Shown here piece after piece: positions 24,101-34,637 of a stretch of 64,000 nucleotides of DNA. How positions within the stretch are numbered: position 1 is the stretch's first letter; each line of letters opens with the position of its first letter. The translations under genes and the position numbers were made by a program. The DNA is taken from positions 25,710,765 through 25,774,764 of the forward strand of contig NC_089281.1 in assembly GCF_963678975.1 (NCBI RefSeq). Direction: 5' to 3'. The stretch comes from Dysidea avara. Lineage: Eukaryota > Porifera > Demospongiae > Dictyoceratida > Dysideidae. The notes beneath the pieces were generated by a model, which ran no database searches, was not told the DNA's origin, and worked only from the letters and a program-made list of their open reading frames with translations.

Positions 24101-27100
24101 AGTTCCTCAAACAGTTTATTACTCAACTAAAAGGAGGAGAAAAACTAGTACATACATTCCTACCTGCTTTTACATGTACACACAAAAGTATGAGTATACA
24201 CGTTTAACTAGTGGATTTAATGGGCTTCAATTTACAGTAACAAACTGGCCATCCTTAAAATCAATGTAAAATGCATTAGGTTATGCTGTAATGTATATTC
24301 CTTTAACAATTTGGCTTTACCCATCCATGAAATTTATAGTCCTAACAATAGCGCACACGTCATATGGCCTCTGAGTACACCTTGTAAGCCATTAGACATG
24401 AAGTAAGCCCCAAATTGTTGACTTTGAATTGGTCACTGAATGGAGAGTGAAGTGGTTGTCCATTAGATATCTGGACCACCAAAAAATAATGGCCAATAAA
24501 AATTCTGTGCAGCAATGTACAGATTGGACAATATGAAAATGAAAAGCGAGTGCATTAAAGCCAAGTCACTGTAAACTGGTTAATACACCATACATGCTAA
24601 CTACTTGAAGTTTTCAGTATGAGGTATGTTATAGCATGGTATTTTGCGCATGCGTATTAGAGTCTTAATAAGTGATAACACGAATGAAGTGCCAGCTAGC
24701 GTTGATCCACTGCTTGAAGCCGAATCCTACGGCGTAACAACTTGGGGGCTTGTCCGGGAGAACCAGAAGCTTGATCTTTTGAAGATCTTGGAGTACAGAA
24801 GTTGTATTTGCTGTTGAATTATCGCCAATTGTCGTGGCCAGTTTACGCCACTTAGTACCACTTCACACTTCTAACCCCAAACTTGAATTCCTTGGCACCG
24901 GGTTGAATGGTGCCCGAACAGGTGTGAATTTTGTTATTTGGCGTTGTTTCTTTCTGTGTTCTCGTTTGTTAGGGATCGGATTGTTACCAGCGGCGGTGGG
25001 CAACTTTTGGAATTGTATTATTACATTACTAGAATTGCTGGTTGACGAAACTGTTTCGTATTTTCACTACTATTACCTTGTTGTATCTACGAGTTATCAT
25101 GTCGTTTAGCGTCGAATCTTTTGTGGACTCTCCTAAATTGTCAACCTTAGTACCACTGAAGAAAGCAGACTTATCCGCTCTTGCTCAACATTATAAGCTG
25201 GAAATTACTAGTACTATGAAGAAGAGCGATATTCGAAGACTGCTTGTAGAGCATTTAGTGGAAGAAGAAATCGTTTCCGACGATGAAGATTCGCTAACTA
25301 GTGCTAATGTGGTAGAGCTGAAGAAACTCGAACTGAAAGATAAGGAAAAGGAACGCGAGAGCCAACTAAAGCTGAAGAAAATGGAGCTAAAAGAGCGTGA
25401 CTTGACGATACAATTAAAGATAAAGGAGTTAGAGTTAGCGGCAGCTACTGCCACAGCAAGCCCCACCCCCCGTCGTAGTGATTTTGACGTGAGTAAGCAT
25501 GTTCGTTTTGTGCCTCCCTTTCAAGAAACAGAAGTGGATAAATACTTCTTACACTTTGAGAAGGTGGCTTCAAGCCTGTCTTGGCCCAGAGAAGTATGGA
25601 CACTCCTGCTCCAAAGTGCTCTGCTTGGTAAAGCACGTGAAGCTTATTCAGCCTTATCAGTGGATCAAAGTTCAGAATATGACACTGTGAAGAGTGCTGT
25701 CCTCAGAGCCTATGAATTAGTACCGGAGGCCTACAGACAGAAGTTTAGGAACAGCAGGAAGAATGACTCCCAGACTTATGTTGAGTTTGCACGATCTAAG
25801 GAGACATTATTTGACCGTTGGTGTGTATCCAAGGAAGTTCAGAAGGAATTTGGTAAACTGAGGCAATTAGTGCTAATGGAGGAATTCAAGAACTGTCTCC
25901 CAACTGATATCAAGACCTACCTGAAGATAGACACCCTCCACCCTCCTATTAAACAACACCCTTACAGACTCCACCCAAGTAAACTAGCAGCCTTGAGGAA
26001 GGAAGTGCAGTATATGCTAAAACGTGGTATTGTAGAACGAAGCCAGAGTGAATGGAGTTCCTCATGTGTGCTGGTCCCGAAAGCAGATGGCAGCTATCGG
26101 TTCTGTACCGATTTTAGGAAGGTAAATACAGTAACCAAGTCAGACTCCTTTCCATTACCTAGAGTGGAAGACTGTATTGACTCTGTTGGTCACTCCCGTT
26201 ATATCACCAAGTTTGACCTACTGAAGGGTTATTGGTAGATGCCACTTACTGAGAGAGCAAGAGAGATATCTACATTTGTTACTCCTGATGGTTTATATCA
26301 GTACACAGTCATGCCATTTGGAATGAAGAATGCTCCTGCCACTTTCCAGCGCATGATTAATCGTGTTATTGGTGGTTTGGAAGGTTGCCAGGCCTACATT
26401 GACGACATTATTGTGTATAGTAATGATTGGGACCATCATGTAAAGCAACTTCGTGAGTTTTTGTGCCGTTTGAGAGAGGCCAAACTGACTGTGAATCTAG
26501 TGAAGACAGAGTTTTGTCGTGCTCGTGTAGAGTTCCTTGGACATGTTGTAGGACAAGGCTGGATAACTCCAGTTACTGCCAAGGTGGAAGCTATTGCTAA
26601 ATTTCCAGTTTCTACTGACCAGCGCCAGCTGACACGATTTCTAGGGATGGCTGGTTATTACCGGAAGCTTTGCCACAACTTCTCTACTATTGCTGAGCCA
26701 CTCACTGCATTGCTGAAGAAGGGCAAGAAGTTCCATTGGTCTCCTGAGTGTAGAAGTGCTTTTGAGAAGATTAGGTTAATACTACTTTCTGGTCCTGTTC
26801 TAAAGGCACCTGACTTTCAGAAGCAGTTTAAATTGTTTGTGGACGCCAGCGATGTTGGTATTGGAGCTGTGCTGCTTCAAGAAGACCCTTCTGGAGTGGA
26901 CCATCCTGTGTGCTATTATTCGAAGAAGTTGAACTGCCACCAAAGGAATTATTCAACAAGTGAAAAGGAAACTCTTGCACTTTTGCTGTCTCTACAACAT
27001 TTTGAAGTTTATGTTGGGTCAACTGTTACTCCTGTTAAAGTTTTCACTGACCATAATCCATTGGTGTTTATTAACAAGATGAAGAATCACAACCAATGTT

Positions 27101-28236
27101 TGGTTCGCTGGAGCTTGGCCTTGCAGGAGTATAGCTTAGACATTGAGCATATTAAAGGTAGAGACAATGTTATTGCCGATGCCTTGTCTCGGGCCGTTTG
27201 ATCACACCGTGCTTGAACTTTTGAACTATTTGGTAACTTGTTTATTGTAGGCTTTACCTTGCATTCCCTCAGTATTTTAGTAGCTACCTCCTTTTTGTAT
27301 TTATGTGTGTATGTGTGATATGTTGCATGCATGTGGGGGGAGCTTTGTAGGGGGGGGAGTGTTATAGCATGGTATTTTGCGCATGCGTATTAGAGTCTTA
27401 ATAAGTGATAACACGAGTGAAGTGCCAGCTAGCGTTGATCCACCGCTTGAAGCCGAATCCTACCGCGTAACAGGTATATGTTTACAGTCAATGCTTAAGA
27501 CCACGATATTTGTTTAAACACAAATCCAAGAAAATTAAACAAAACAACTCTCGCACAATCAGACATGTTTTCTCCCTTTTTCATTGGATAATACAAATAG
27601 CAAAGTGAACACTATGTACATAAACACCAAACGCTTAGTCTAGGCTAGTTTGTTAGATCCCTCTCTTTCACCAGTATCATGTAGTATTTGAAGTAAATTT
27701 TCACATTACTAAGTCTCCACACAAATGTAGCTGGTAAATGGAGTCTGGGTCCCTGGGCTCACTGTACTAGAGGTTCACCGTGTAAGACAATTTTGGTTCC
27801 AAAAAGTTTCACATAATAGAATACGGACACTATTATCAAATTCACTTCTTGTAGCTTAAGTAGTTCAGTTGACAGACAAACTACTCAACAAATTGCTAAA
27901 TTGGTCAACTATTAATCTTTAATTTAGCACACTAAGGTGTCACCTTGCATGTGAATTAACATTTCCTGATTGTCCATAAAATCCTACCACCGTACAATAA
28001 AACACTACTATACACAGATACACATAGCAACATTGCCCACACAAGCATACACACATACACACCTCTTTTAGTTTGATAAGAGCATCATTGGCACTCTGGG
28101 CTGGTGGTGAAAATGGTTTATCAGGTTTGGGTATCAGGTAGTGCTCCCCAATATTATGTTGTGGCTTTCGATTACACAGAAAGAATGATAACTTATCAGA
28201 TAACTCATATTGACACTCGATCAGTCTATCTGCTAA
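13878..28236 (-). CDS. GIT1/GIT2-like ArfGAP scaffold gene (ten exons seen; both ends missing)
   Basis: Exons on the minus strand: 28236-28063, 24126-24054, 23725-23540, 18284-18157, 15520-15413 (tentative), 15347-15192, 15132-15077, 15023-14954, 14905-14692, 13971-13878. All junction phases agree. The product matches GIT proteins in order: LADRLIECQYELSDKLSFFL just after the ankyrin repeats; the two Spa2-homology parts (LSNKLFEELVADIYDEVDRR; SVAFLPVNP and NQGRQKLA) that bind PIX and FAK in known GITs; HNYDEVA; a coiled coil (LLEKYQERGREIKALRKINN); and the start of the paxillin-binding FAT-like helix (VKKITTNIYALLEASKG). GIT proteins scaffold Arf/Rac signalling at focal adhesions and centrosomes. 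The ArfGAP and ankyrin exons were not found upstream, where another gene starts at 28.8 kb, and the C-terminal FAT exons were not found downstream, where copy A begins. Either introns are very long or this is a truncated gene. About 419 codons are visible. Confidence 0.85.
14403..14530 (+). repeat. tRNA-derived SINE
   Basis: An A-box-like GTGTAACATAGTGGTA is followed about 35 bases later by a B-box-like GGTTCGATCC, then an unrelated body ending in T runs. No acceptor-stem pairing for a real tRNA is seen. It lies in a GIT-like intron. Confidence 0.55.
16362..16560 (+). repeat. tRNA-derived SINE
   Basis: GTGGCTAGAGCATCGG (A box) and GGTTCAATTCC (B box), about 40 bases apart, precede a non-tRNA body and an A-rich end near 16555. 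This is the usual plan of a Pol III-driven SINE. It lies in a GIT-like intron. Confidence 0.65.
16690..16954. mobile_element. TAGTCTCG foldback MITE, 265 bp
   Basis: The ends are inverted copies: TAGTCTCGTGCCCAGACCCC and its complement at 16935-16954. A perfect 9-bp target duplication, ATGTTAACC, flanks it at 16681-16689 and 16955-16963. Nine-base duplications are the mark of Mutator-like transposases. It has no coding capacity. Sister copies lie at 34241, 44666 and 58237. Confidence 0.9.
18101..18157. repeat. (CA)n microsatellite abutting a GIT-like donor site
   Basis: CA repeats, with a CG-containing interruption, run directly up to the end of the exon at 18284-18157. On the minus strand the donor is therefore the first GT of a (TG)n tract, so several GT dinucleotides compete at the junction. 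Confidence 0.85.
20220..22206 (-). mobile_element. Non-LTR retrotransposon (LINE) fragment with restriction-like endonuclease
   Basis: A 581-codon frame runs from 22120 to 20375 on the minus strand. Near its start, GYADDVALVS is the catalytic YxDD box of reverse transcriptase; the earlier RT motifs are absent, so the copy is 5'-truncated. Further on come a Cys-His knuckle (CVLCDSSRPTTAHVLGGC) and an endonuclease-like block (RPDIVIHN, then LLFELTCPLD and SRKQNKAEYHQ) resembling the PD-(D/E)xK enzymes of R2/R4/NeSL-type LINEs. The 3' part below 20375 is T/A-rich and probably the 3' UTR. The open frame has no stops over 581 codons, which suggests a fairly recent insertion. It lies in a GIT-like intron. 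Confidence 0.8.
23025..23431. mobile_element. Long foldback element, 407 bp
   Basis: Both ends match as inverted repeats: ATGACCTCTATCCGAAATGA at the left and TCATTTCGGATAGAGGTCAT at the right. The arms extend inward for about 160 bases, including shared TTTAATATTTTCGAGTAC and GGAGAAAA blocks. No coding sequence. Target duplication is unclear. It lies in the GIT-like intron about 110 bp from an exon. Confidence 0.75.
24627..24739 (+). repeat. 5' LTR
   Basis: 113 bp, starts TGTTATAGC and ends GCGTAACA; nearly identical to 27360-27472. Confidence 0.92.
27360..27472 (+). repeat. 3' LTR
   Basis: 113 bp, preceded by a purine-rich tract; differs from the left copy at about three positions. Confidence 0.92.
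27473..28062. other. GIT-like intron remainder
   Basis: AT-rich, no recognisable gene or repeat family. Confidence 0.5.
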
Positions 28237-28830
28237 CTAGTGATGTCCAGAAATTCTAAAATAAGACAAACAATATTAACACTTGACAGTTCAACACTTA
28301 ACAATACCAATGCAAAGGGATAATGTCTAGGCACACATGATAGCTAACAGGACACATAAAACAACAATGCCACACAGAGAGTATATTTGTATTGCACCCA
28401 TGTATATTTCTATGTGCATACATACATATGTATACAGAGGCATTGCATGTGCGTGCACGCACGTTACATGTACACACATTACACTAACATGTACGCATGC
28501 ACCCACACACACAGTAAAGCCTCTAGCAGCCGTGCGAAACACATTTATTGCTGCAAAACGAACCAGCACTAGGGGGTAAGACATGGGGTAAGTTCTTTTA
28601 ATATTTTAAATTGGGGAAAAAATTTTGCAGAGTGAATCTTGGTCAATTCATGATAGAAGTTACAGACCAAAAAATAATTTGGCATATTTGAGATAGACTA
28701 GTAATGGATGGAAAAAAATAAGAAGCTCATAGTTCAGTTCTGTTCATTCTGACAACTTTCCTGTATTACCATTACTTAAACCGTTTGTTTGTTAATTGCT
28801 TAATTTAAACAGTATAAAATTCACTGCTAG

Positions 28831-30568
28831 GCTTGATGCAGCACTGGACATTGAGATTGCAATAACAGCAAAATATTCTGGTGATTACTTCAATGAAGAA
28901 ATAAAGGGCATGGCAGAAGCCACAGGACTGGAAGAAATAGTATGAAATTAAACTGAAATGGTACAAATTAATATAAATATTTCTATAGAAAATTAAAAGG
29001 ATTCATATGCTTGGGGAACTTACGTGAATGTGTCTGTGACAATTGAGCTAAACGTATGTATAGATTTTGTTGTAACTGTAATAGTAAGGGACAGTGTTCC
29101 ATGTTTGGTGCTAACAAGACTGCTACAGCTGCAGGTGGGACACTACAACTCAGAGCTCTGGACTGGGATATAGACGGTAAGGCAACGTTTGTGTGTGCGA
29201 CTGTACACATGTGTGTGTGTTAAAATGAGGAGTTGGTGGCTGGTGTCAACTGGGGAAGCAAATGCTCAACTGTCCATGTTAGGCACTAGCCCATGTCTCA
29301 TAATTATAGCAGTTGAAGGTCCAGGTAGGACTTTGGGTGCCCATACCTTCACCTGTGAGACATGGTACAGCCTCCTGCAGGTTAGTAGTCCTGCCCCAGG
29401 AGGGCATTCCTGCACTGACTCATAGCACCTGAGTATTGCCCCAGTGTTGGCCACTGGGTAGCGTGACCGCATAGCAGCAGCTGAAGGCTTTGCTTTTGTG
29501 TGTGTGTGATCAATTAATTGTGTGTAGGTCCATTTAAGAACTACCCGCAAGTCACTATCTACCACCCCAACAAGGGTAATGGTCATACATTTGCAAATGT
29601 TGGCTGGACTGGCTGGATCGGATCAATCACTGGTGAGTGGTCACTATTCCAAGTTACTAGTGTCAACCTAATCCTTTTCTTTAGGCATGTCTTCAGTTCA
29701 GATGGCAATTAGTGAGATTGGTGTATCATTTCCTGATGACACGTTTGGTCATGAGTCACGATTTGGTGTACCATTTACTGTAAGTAGTTGATGGTACATT
29801 GCAATACATCTATACATGTGTGTTCTCAGTACCTACTAAGGGATATTCTACAATTTGATAACACACTTACTGACTCAATGACGAGAATGACTAATGCTCA
29901 TCGTACGTGTAACCTCATTCTTGGTGTGGGTGATGGGAAAGTGGGCAAGTTGTTAAAATATATTACATGTAATGATGGTACTGTGTAGATGGATAGCTTC
30001 CGTGGAGTTGAATATTCTGCATCTGTGGCAAACTACTTCACACCAGAGAACTTACAGCCAACAGCTGACTGGCACCCAAGAATACCTGGAATAGTATACT
30101 GGGGTATGAAAGTGCTGGACATTTTGGTGGGGAACCCAAAATTTAGCCCTTCAATAGGTGCTATCACCATTAACACAACAAATGCTGACCCCTACCAAAA
30201 TTCCTACTGTACAACAACCTTTTCCATGCATCATTTAGGGATGGACTGGTTGTGTCCTGGCTATAGTTCAGTACTGGCAAAACAGCTGGACAACTATCAT
30301 GGACAACTCACACCTGATGTCACCATCCATGATATCCTACCAGTAGTCCAGTCAGGTGATCTCCATATTGCTGTGTATGATCTGCAGAATGAGCTAATGT
30401 ATGTGTCCAATGCTCGAGCTGACAAGGAGACCGGACCAGACATGGCTTACGACAGGTACATAACTAGTACCACGTATACAACATTTTTATTACCTTCCAT
30501 TGCTATATAGACCTTTTGTGGAACTGGATATGAAGACACTGTTTAATGAAGCACCACCAACACCATAA
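28831..30568 (+). CDS. dcd1/acid-ceramidase-like Ntn hydrolase (5' end not found)
   Basis: Exons 28831-28939, about 28989-29022, 29085-29176, 29528-29632, 29685-29779, 29830-29940, 29989-30455 and 30511-30568 join in phase and end at TAA 30566-30568. The protein has an acidic helical lead (DYFNEEIKGMAEATGLEEI), then TKGQCSMFGANKTA, where the Cys is the expected N-terminal nucleophile, RALDWDID (the Asp/Arg pocket), and GNGHTFANVGWTGWIGSITG. This plan fits the Dictyostelium dcd1 and acid ceramidase/NAAA kind of Ntn amidases, which cut themselves before the Cys and hydrolyse lipid amides, usually in lysosomes. An upstream exon with a signal peptide is expected but not identified in 28.24-28.83 kb. 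One intron is only 48 bp (29941-29988). Substrate is not predictable. Confidence 0.72.
29334..29399 (+). repeat. Dispersed repeat (partner 48217-48281)
   Basis: About 65 bp sharing GGTGCCCA, TTCACCTGTGAGACATGG and CCTCCTGCAGG with 48217-48281. Copies lie in an intron here and in intergenic DNA there. Probably the core of an unnamed SINE-like or MITE family. Confidence 0.55.
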
Positions 30569-30944
30569 GATTGACATGACCATGTAAATCATATATTTTT
30601 ATTTGGAATATTTGCATTGTATTTACAGAATTGGGAATAATTATTATATACAGAAATATGTAAAACAATACCTATACAAAGGTGGTATAATTAGAATTAT
30701 CCATACATGTGTATTCTCCAGTGTCAAGATCCTTGGCCATTATAGCATTGGGTGGCAAATTGGCGGCACTATGGAGGATGAATATTTTCCTAACACTACA
30801 ATCCTAAAGGAAGAGAAAACAGGGTAGGTATAAAGAGCATTAAAGACATGCATGGAAATGTGTACTAAAAACTGGCCTGAACCTCTTCATGATGTGCTAA
30901 TACCACATAAAATATGGAGCTTAAATTATGTATAGTTCCTTCCA
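30569..30944. other. Spacer between Ntn hydrolase and LRR gene C
   Basis: Short convergent intergenic region. A small open stretch (about 30720-30823, plus) flanked by AG and GT could be an exon, but I recognise nothing in it. Confidence 0.4.
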
Positions 30945-33916
30945 CTATATTGTTTCTACTTGACTCACTTGCAAGTATCTTGTTGCGGCAGATGTAATCA
31001 TAGTACAGCCAGATATATACAGTTCCTCCAGGTAAGGACAATTTCCTGCCAAAGCAATCACACATTTGTCGGTTAACTTGTGGATACGAGCCAACTCCAG
31101 TAGCAATAAATCATGACAGTGGATGGCTACTTCACAGACACTTGAGTCTGTCACTTTACAGCGCCTGAGACTAAGCCTCTTCAATTTTGGACAATGCTTA
31201 GCTATGGAGAGTACCACGGTATCATCCACTTCCTTACAATAAGCCAACATCAAAGTTTCTAGATTGTGACAGTTAGTAACAATAGCATCTATCACTTCAA
31301 TGGGAAGCTAACAAAAGAATTGTAAATAGACAAAGTAATTATAAATACAATACATAATTAGAAATATACTCAGTCATCACAAAATTATAAATATGCTAAA
31401 CACTAATACATAATTCAAAATATACTTAATTACCAAATTACATTTTTGCAGACTGAGAAGTCAATGCACCTGAAGAGACTGGCTCTTTTCTTGTCCGTAA
31501 ACAAAGCTGCAAGTTTGGGCGATGATAAATCACGAATAGCCTTCATACACAAAGTTTCCAAGCTGGTGCAGCATTTGACCAGCACATCCCATACGTCGTC
31601 GGTTAATTGGGTACAATTTGAGAGATCTACCTTGCTCAGTTGATGTCCAATCGCTGTAAATATCTATCCACATTCTACATTAATATAAGCTGTGAGAAAT
31701 ACACACTTACATTCATAGCCACCACACTGGTGCGATATATCATTCCACACAATGACAACTCTGATAAAGAGCTAAACATTTCAAGATGCGTTGCAACACT
31801 AGGATCAAATATTAAACGAAATAATACTAATTCCACCAGATTCTCCTGCAGTCGATCTGATTGCAGTATTTGTCCAAGAGCTTGAGATTTGATGCCGAAG
31901 CAATATGATATCTGTAACACCTTTAAATTACACTGTCGAGCCATCTAAAAAATAAACCACGTACTGTACCAACACACAGACTAATTTTATATCTTACTTA
32001 CTTTGCAAATACCTAATCCATCAAGTTTTAAACAGTCATCAAAATTAGCCCTGAAATTAAGAACATTTGTTATCTACAAAATGTAATGTTAACTTACATT
32101 GTTAAGTTGGGACAGTTGTCAGCAATCGCCTCAGTTGCAACATTAGTAATATGGTACACTTTGGCAGCATCCAACTCCAACTGTGGAAATCACATTCATA
32201 CTACAAAATACCTTTCCAATAGTAGTGTAGTCTCACTGGAATACATACTTATGTATGAGTATGATATTCTCCTATTCATAGAAGGATTTGCCACCAACTT
32301 TTTTCCTACTTCAGAAGAAGCTAGCATCCATTAATTTTTTTCTTCCTTAGCTTCAAATTTGTAAACTCTCACTCCTGGCATATAAACTCTTAGGTTAAAC
32401 AAGATGCCACTTCAGATCACTGTAGATGGTGATTTTAGATTACCAGTCGGGAGATTGTGAAAGTATATGTGCTCTAATATGGTTCAGGGGGTCACCCTAA
32501 TGTCATCTACAAACCATTTACCTACGCATTATGCTGTGTTATGATGCAATGGTGAGACATTGGTAGGCATGCATCTATTATGACAGAATAATTTTGAAAA
32601 TGCTAGTGGCAGAAAGAATTAAGAATATTCTGCGAGTTCTAGGAATAATTGGTGCAAAATTACGAGTGTCCCGAAGTCCTGATCATCCACCTGCCTACAT
32701 ACTTTTGTTACCTAGGAAACCAAGGTATGACTTGGAGTGGTATTAAGACAACATGTTCAGATATAATCTTAAGTTAGAAAATAAACACACTAGGAACATA
32801 ACACCTGTTGTGTGTGGGTATTATAGTTTGAAAATGATATCATATATATAGCCTAAGGGGAAAATCTTTCAAGGCTGAGCAATGTTACCTCATTTAAATA
32901 TTTCGCGGATTCGCAAACAATCCCAAAATGTATTAGACTATATGGAGGTCTAAATATTAAATTTTCACTGCTACCCCCAATCTTGAAGTCACCAAAAAAT
33001 TTCTACCTCAGGCTATATAATAGCATATAGAGGTTAGCACAAGAAGGTTTGACCACTAAAGTGTAGCATTTGGTTGTACGTGGAATCATGGAGAAAGCCA
33101 TACTCATAGTTGGCAATTTTCTTTGCTACTTCCATGCCATTTCCTAAGTTTATGCTAGAGCAATAGTACACTGATGATTGAAATCCTTCTAGTGCTTCAC
33201 TATCAATAGAATGGTCAGGCCCATACAATACAAGAGCAATTAAAGATACAGCCTAAACACACATGACATTGCTAACCAGATTTTTTCCAAGACATGAAGC
33301 TGCTGTTTGCAGACTTTTGTTGGTAAGCTGTGACAAATACGCTACATTGAGAATGCTGATGTTCGGACATCGTTTTAGCAAGGCCATTAATCCAACATCT
33401 GTCACTGCTTCGCACTCACGCAGATCAAGATGAGTTAGCAACTCTCCAACATTGAAACAAACCGTGACAGAATCAATCAACCCAGGCAGTTTCCTCAACT
33501 GTAGAGTCTCCACTTGGCTAAGCATCCCAGTAATATGAACTAACCCTTTACCTGTGTCATAAGGGCAAATGTAGACGAGCGTATCATAAACAATAATTGT
33601 TACATACTAACTCACTTGTGACTGCCTTGCACTTGTGAATGGTCAGCCATTTAGGAGAACATTTACATGAAGACAACAGTTTTAGTAACTCGTCGTTTAC
33701 TTGCTCAGAATAAGACATGTGGATTCTGTTTAACTCGTCTGACAACAGGTTGTAAGAAATGGCTCGTAGATTTTCTATAGTAAATAGCTCGTGCCAGCAC
33801 ATCCGTTCTAGCAGGTCCTCCTTTTGTGTACGCGTTAGATAACTTCCTGGACGATTCAGTGCCCTTAAGTTGTTCGCAACACATTGCAAACAACAATCAT
33901 AAAGAGTTTTAACCAT
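30945..33916 (-). CDS. LRR protein with BC-box-like N-terminus, gene C
   Basis: Seven exons, all in phase: 33916-33616, 33551-33277, 32180-32098, 32050-32002, 31944-31711, 31663-31442, 31307-30945, giving about 508 residues (an upstream in-frame ATG at 33946 would add 10). The N-terminus MVKTLYDCCLQCVANNL fits the elongin BC-box pattern (S/T/P)LxxxCxxx(A/V/I/L); a helical block follows, and then AMN1-type leucine-rich repeats such as LTHLDLRECEAVTDVGLMAL and CPKLKRLSLRRCKVTD. Proteins of this plan (ZYG11/ZER1-like) present substrates to Cullin-2 ubiquitin ligases; that role is inferred. Paralogous to gene B at 40.4-44.5 kb. It starts 60-90 bp from the left edge of duplication copy B and head-to-head with TPR-CHAT B. 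Confidence 0.82.
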
Positions 33917-34240
33917 CGCAGACCGTGCTCGCCCTCCAGTGCCCAACTGGTCAGCTGGTAAAGATCATAAATATAATGTATTTTGAAGTGCGTTTAAATT
34001 GAAGATTTTAAGCACCAAGAAACAATTACTTATGTGCGTCTAACTACGTAATCGTTTTACTGGGTGCTTGTAGTGTGTTTCACGGACGCTGTTCTCGCTC
34101 AGGGTTTACTGAACTCAATCACGTGAATAGAAAGTGCTCAGCTTTTCATCTGTTTACTGCGAAAGGAGAGGGCGTTCACCACTACCAAAGGTCAACCGTT
34201 TATTTTATCGCTCTATGATCTTTTCTCAACGGAGGAATTA
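33917..34240. promoter_or_regulatory. Shared upstream region of LRR gene C and TPR-CHAT copy B
   Basis: The two start codons point away from each other across about 720 bp, 383 of which are the inserted MITE. The part from 34005 is the same promoter as copy A, with CACGTG in ACTCAATCACGTGAATAG at about 34120. It may once have driven both genes. No core promoter element is certain. Confidence 0.45.
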
Positions 34241-34623
34241 TAGTCTCGTGCCCAGACCGCTTTTTTTTCTTTTTGTGTGGGGGCGGAGAAAAAAGGGTCT
34301 GGTGGATCTCCAATACATTTTTTGTGCAGCCGGATCTACAACTTTTGGGATCATTGATTAGTGGTGATGAACAGCAAAGGCCTGTTAACGAAGCAACAAT
34401 AGGAAATACGGCGCGTGTACCCAAGGATGTAGCCTTGCCAAGCAGACGCGCGCCGTATTCCTATTGTTGCTTTGTTAACAGGCCTTTGCTGTTCATCACC
34501 ACTAATCAACGATCCCCAAAAGTTGTAGATTCGGCTGCACAAAAAATGTATTGGAGATCCACCAGACCCTTTTTTTCTCCGCCCCCACACAAAAAGAAAA
34601 AAAGCGGTCTGGGCACGAGACTA
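34241..34623. mobile_element. TAGTCTCG foldback MITE, 383 bp, in the 5' leader of TPR-CHAT B
   Basis: Inverted arms of about 180 bp run from TAGTCTCGTGCCCAGACCGC to its complement at 34604-34623; the whole element can fold into one hairpin. GAGGAATTA is duplicated on both sides (34232-34240 and 34624-34632) and occurs once in copy A, so the empty site is preserved in the window. Insertion postdates the duplication. It ends 14 bp before the start codon and offers an in-frame upstream ATG (34551). Confidence 0.95.
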
Positions 34624-34637
34624 GAGGAATTATTTCC

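Larger units (their letters stand above)
24627..27472 (+). mobile_element. Ty3/gypsy-type LTR retrotransposon fossil
   Basis: Two 113-bp LTRs (TGTTAT...GTAACA) bound the element, with GGTA repeated just outside each end. After the left LTR, TGGGGGCTTGTCCGGGAG resembles the primer site complementary to tRNA-Pro used by several retroelements. A G-rich purine tract precedes the right LTR. The coding region (about 25099-27201) has a gag-like N-terminal part, then reverse transcriptase (motif YIDDIIVYS) and RNase H (FVDASDVGIGAVL) of the Ty3/gypsy group. No protease or integrase domain is recognisable and the coding region is interrupted: it is broken, with a few breaks. The LTRs differ at about 3 of 113 positions, so it is fairly young. 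It lies in a GIT-like intron. Confidence 0.9.

Noticed and set aside
33034-33260. Minus-strand 64-codon frame inside LRR gene C intron
   Set aside because: No leucine-rich repeat pattern and its flanks do not fit the phase of the neighbouring exons.
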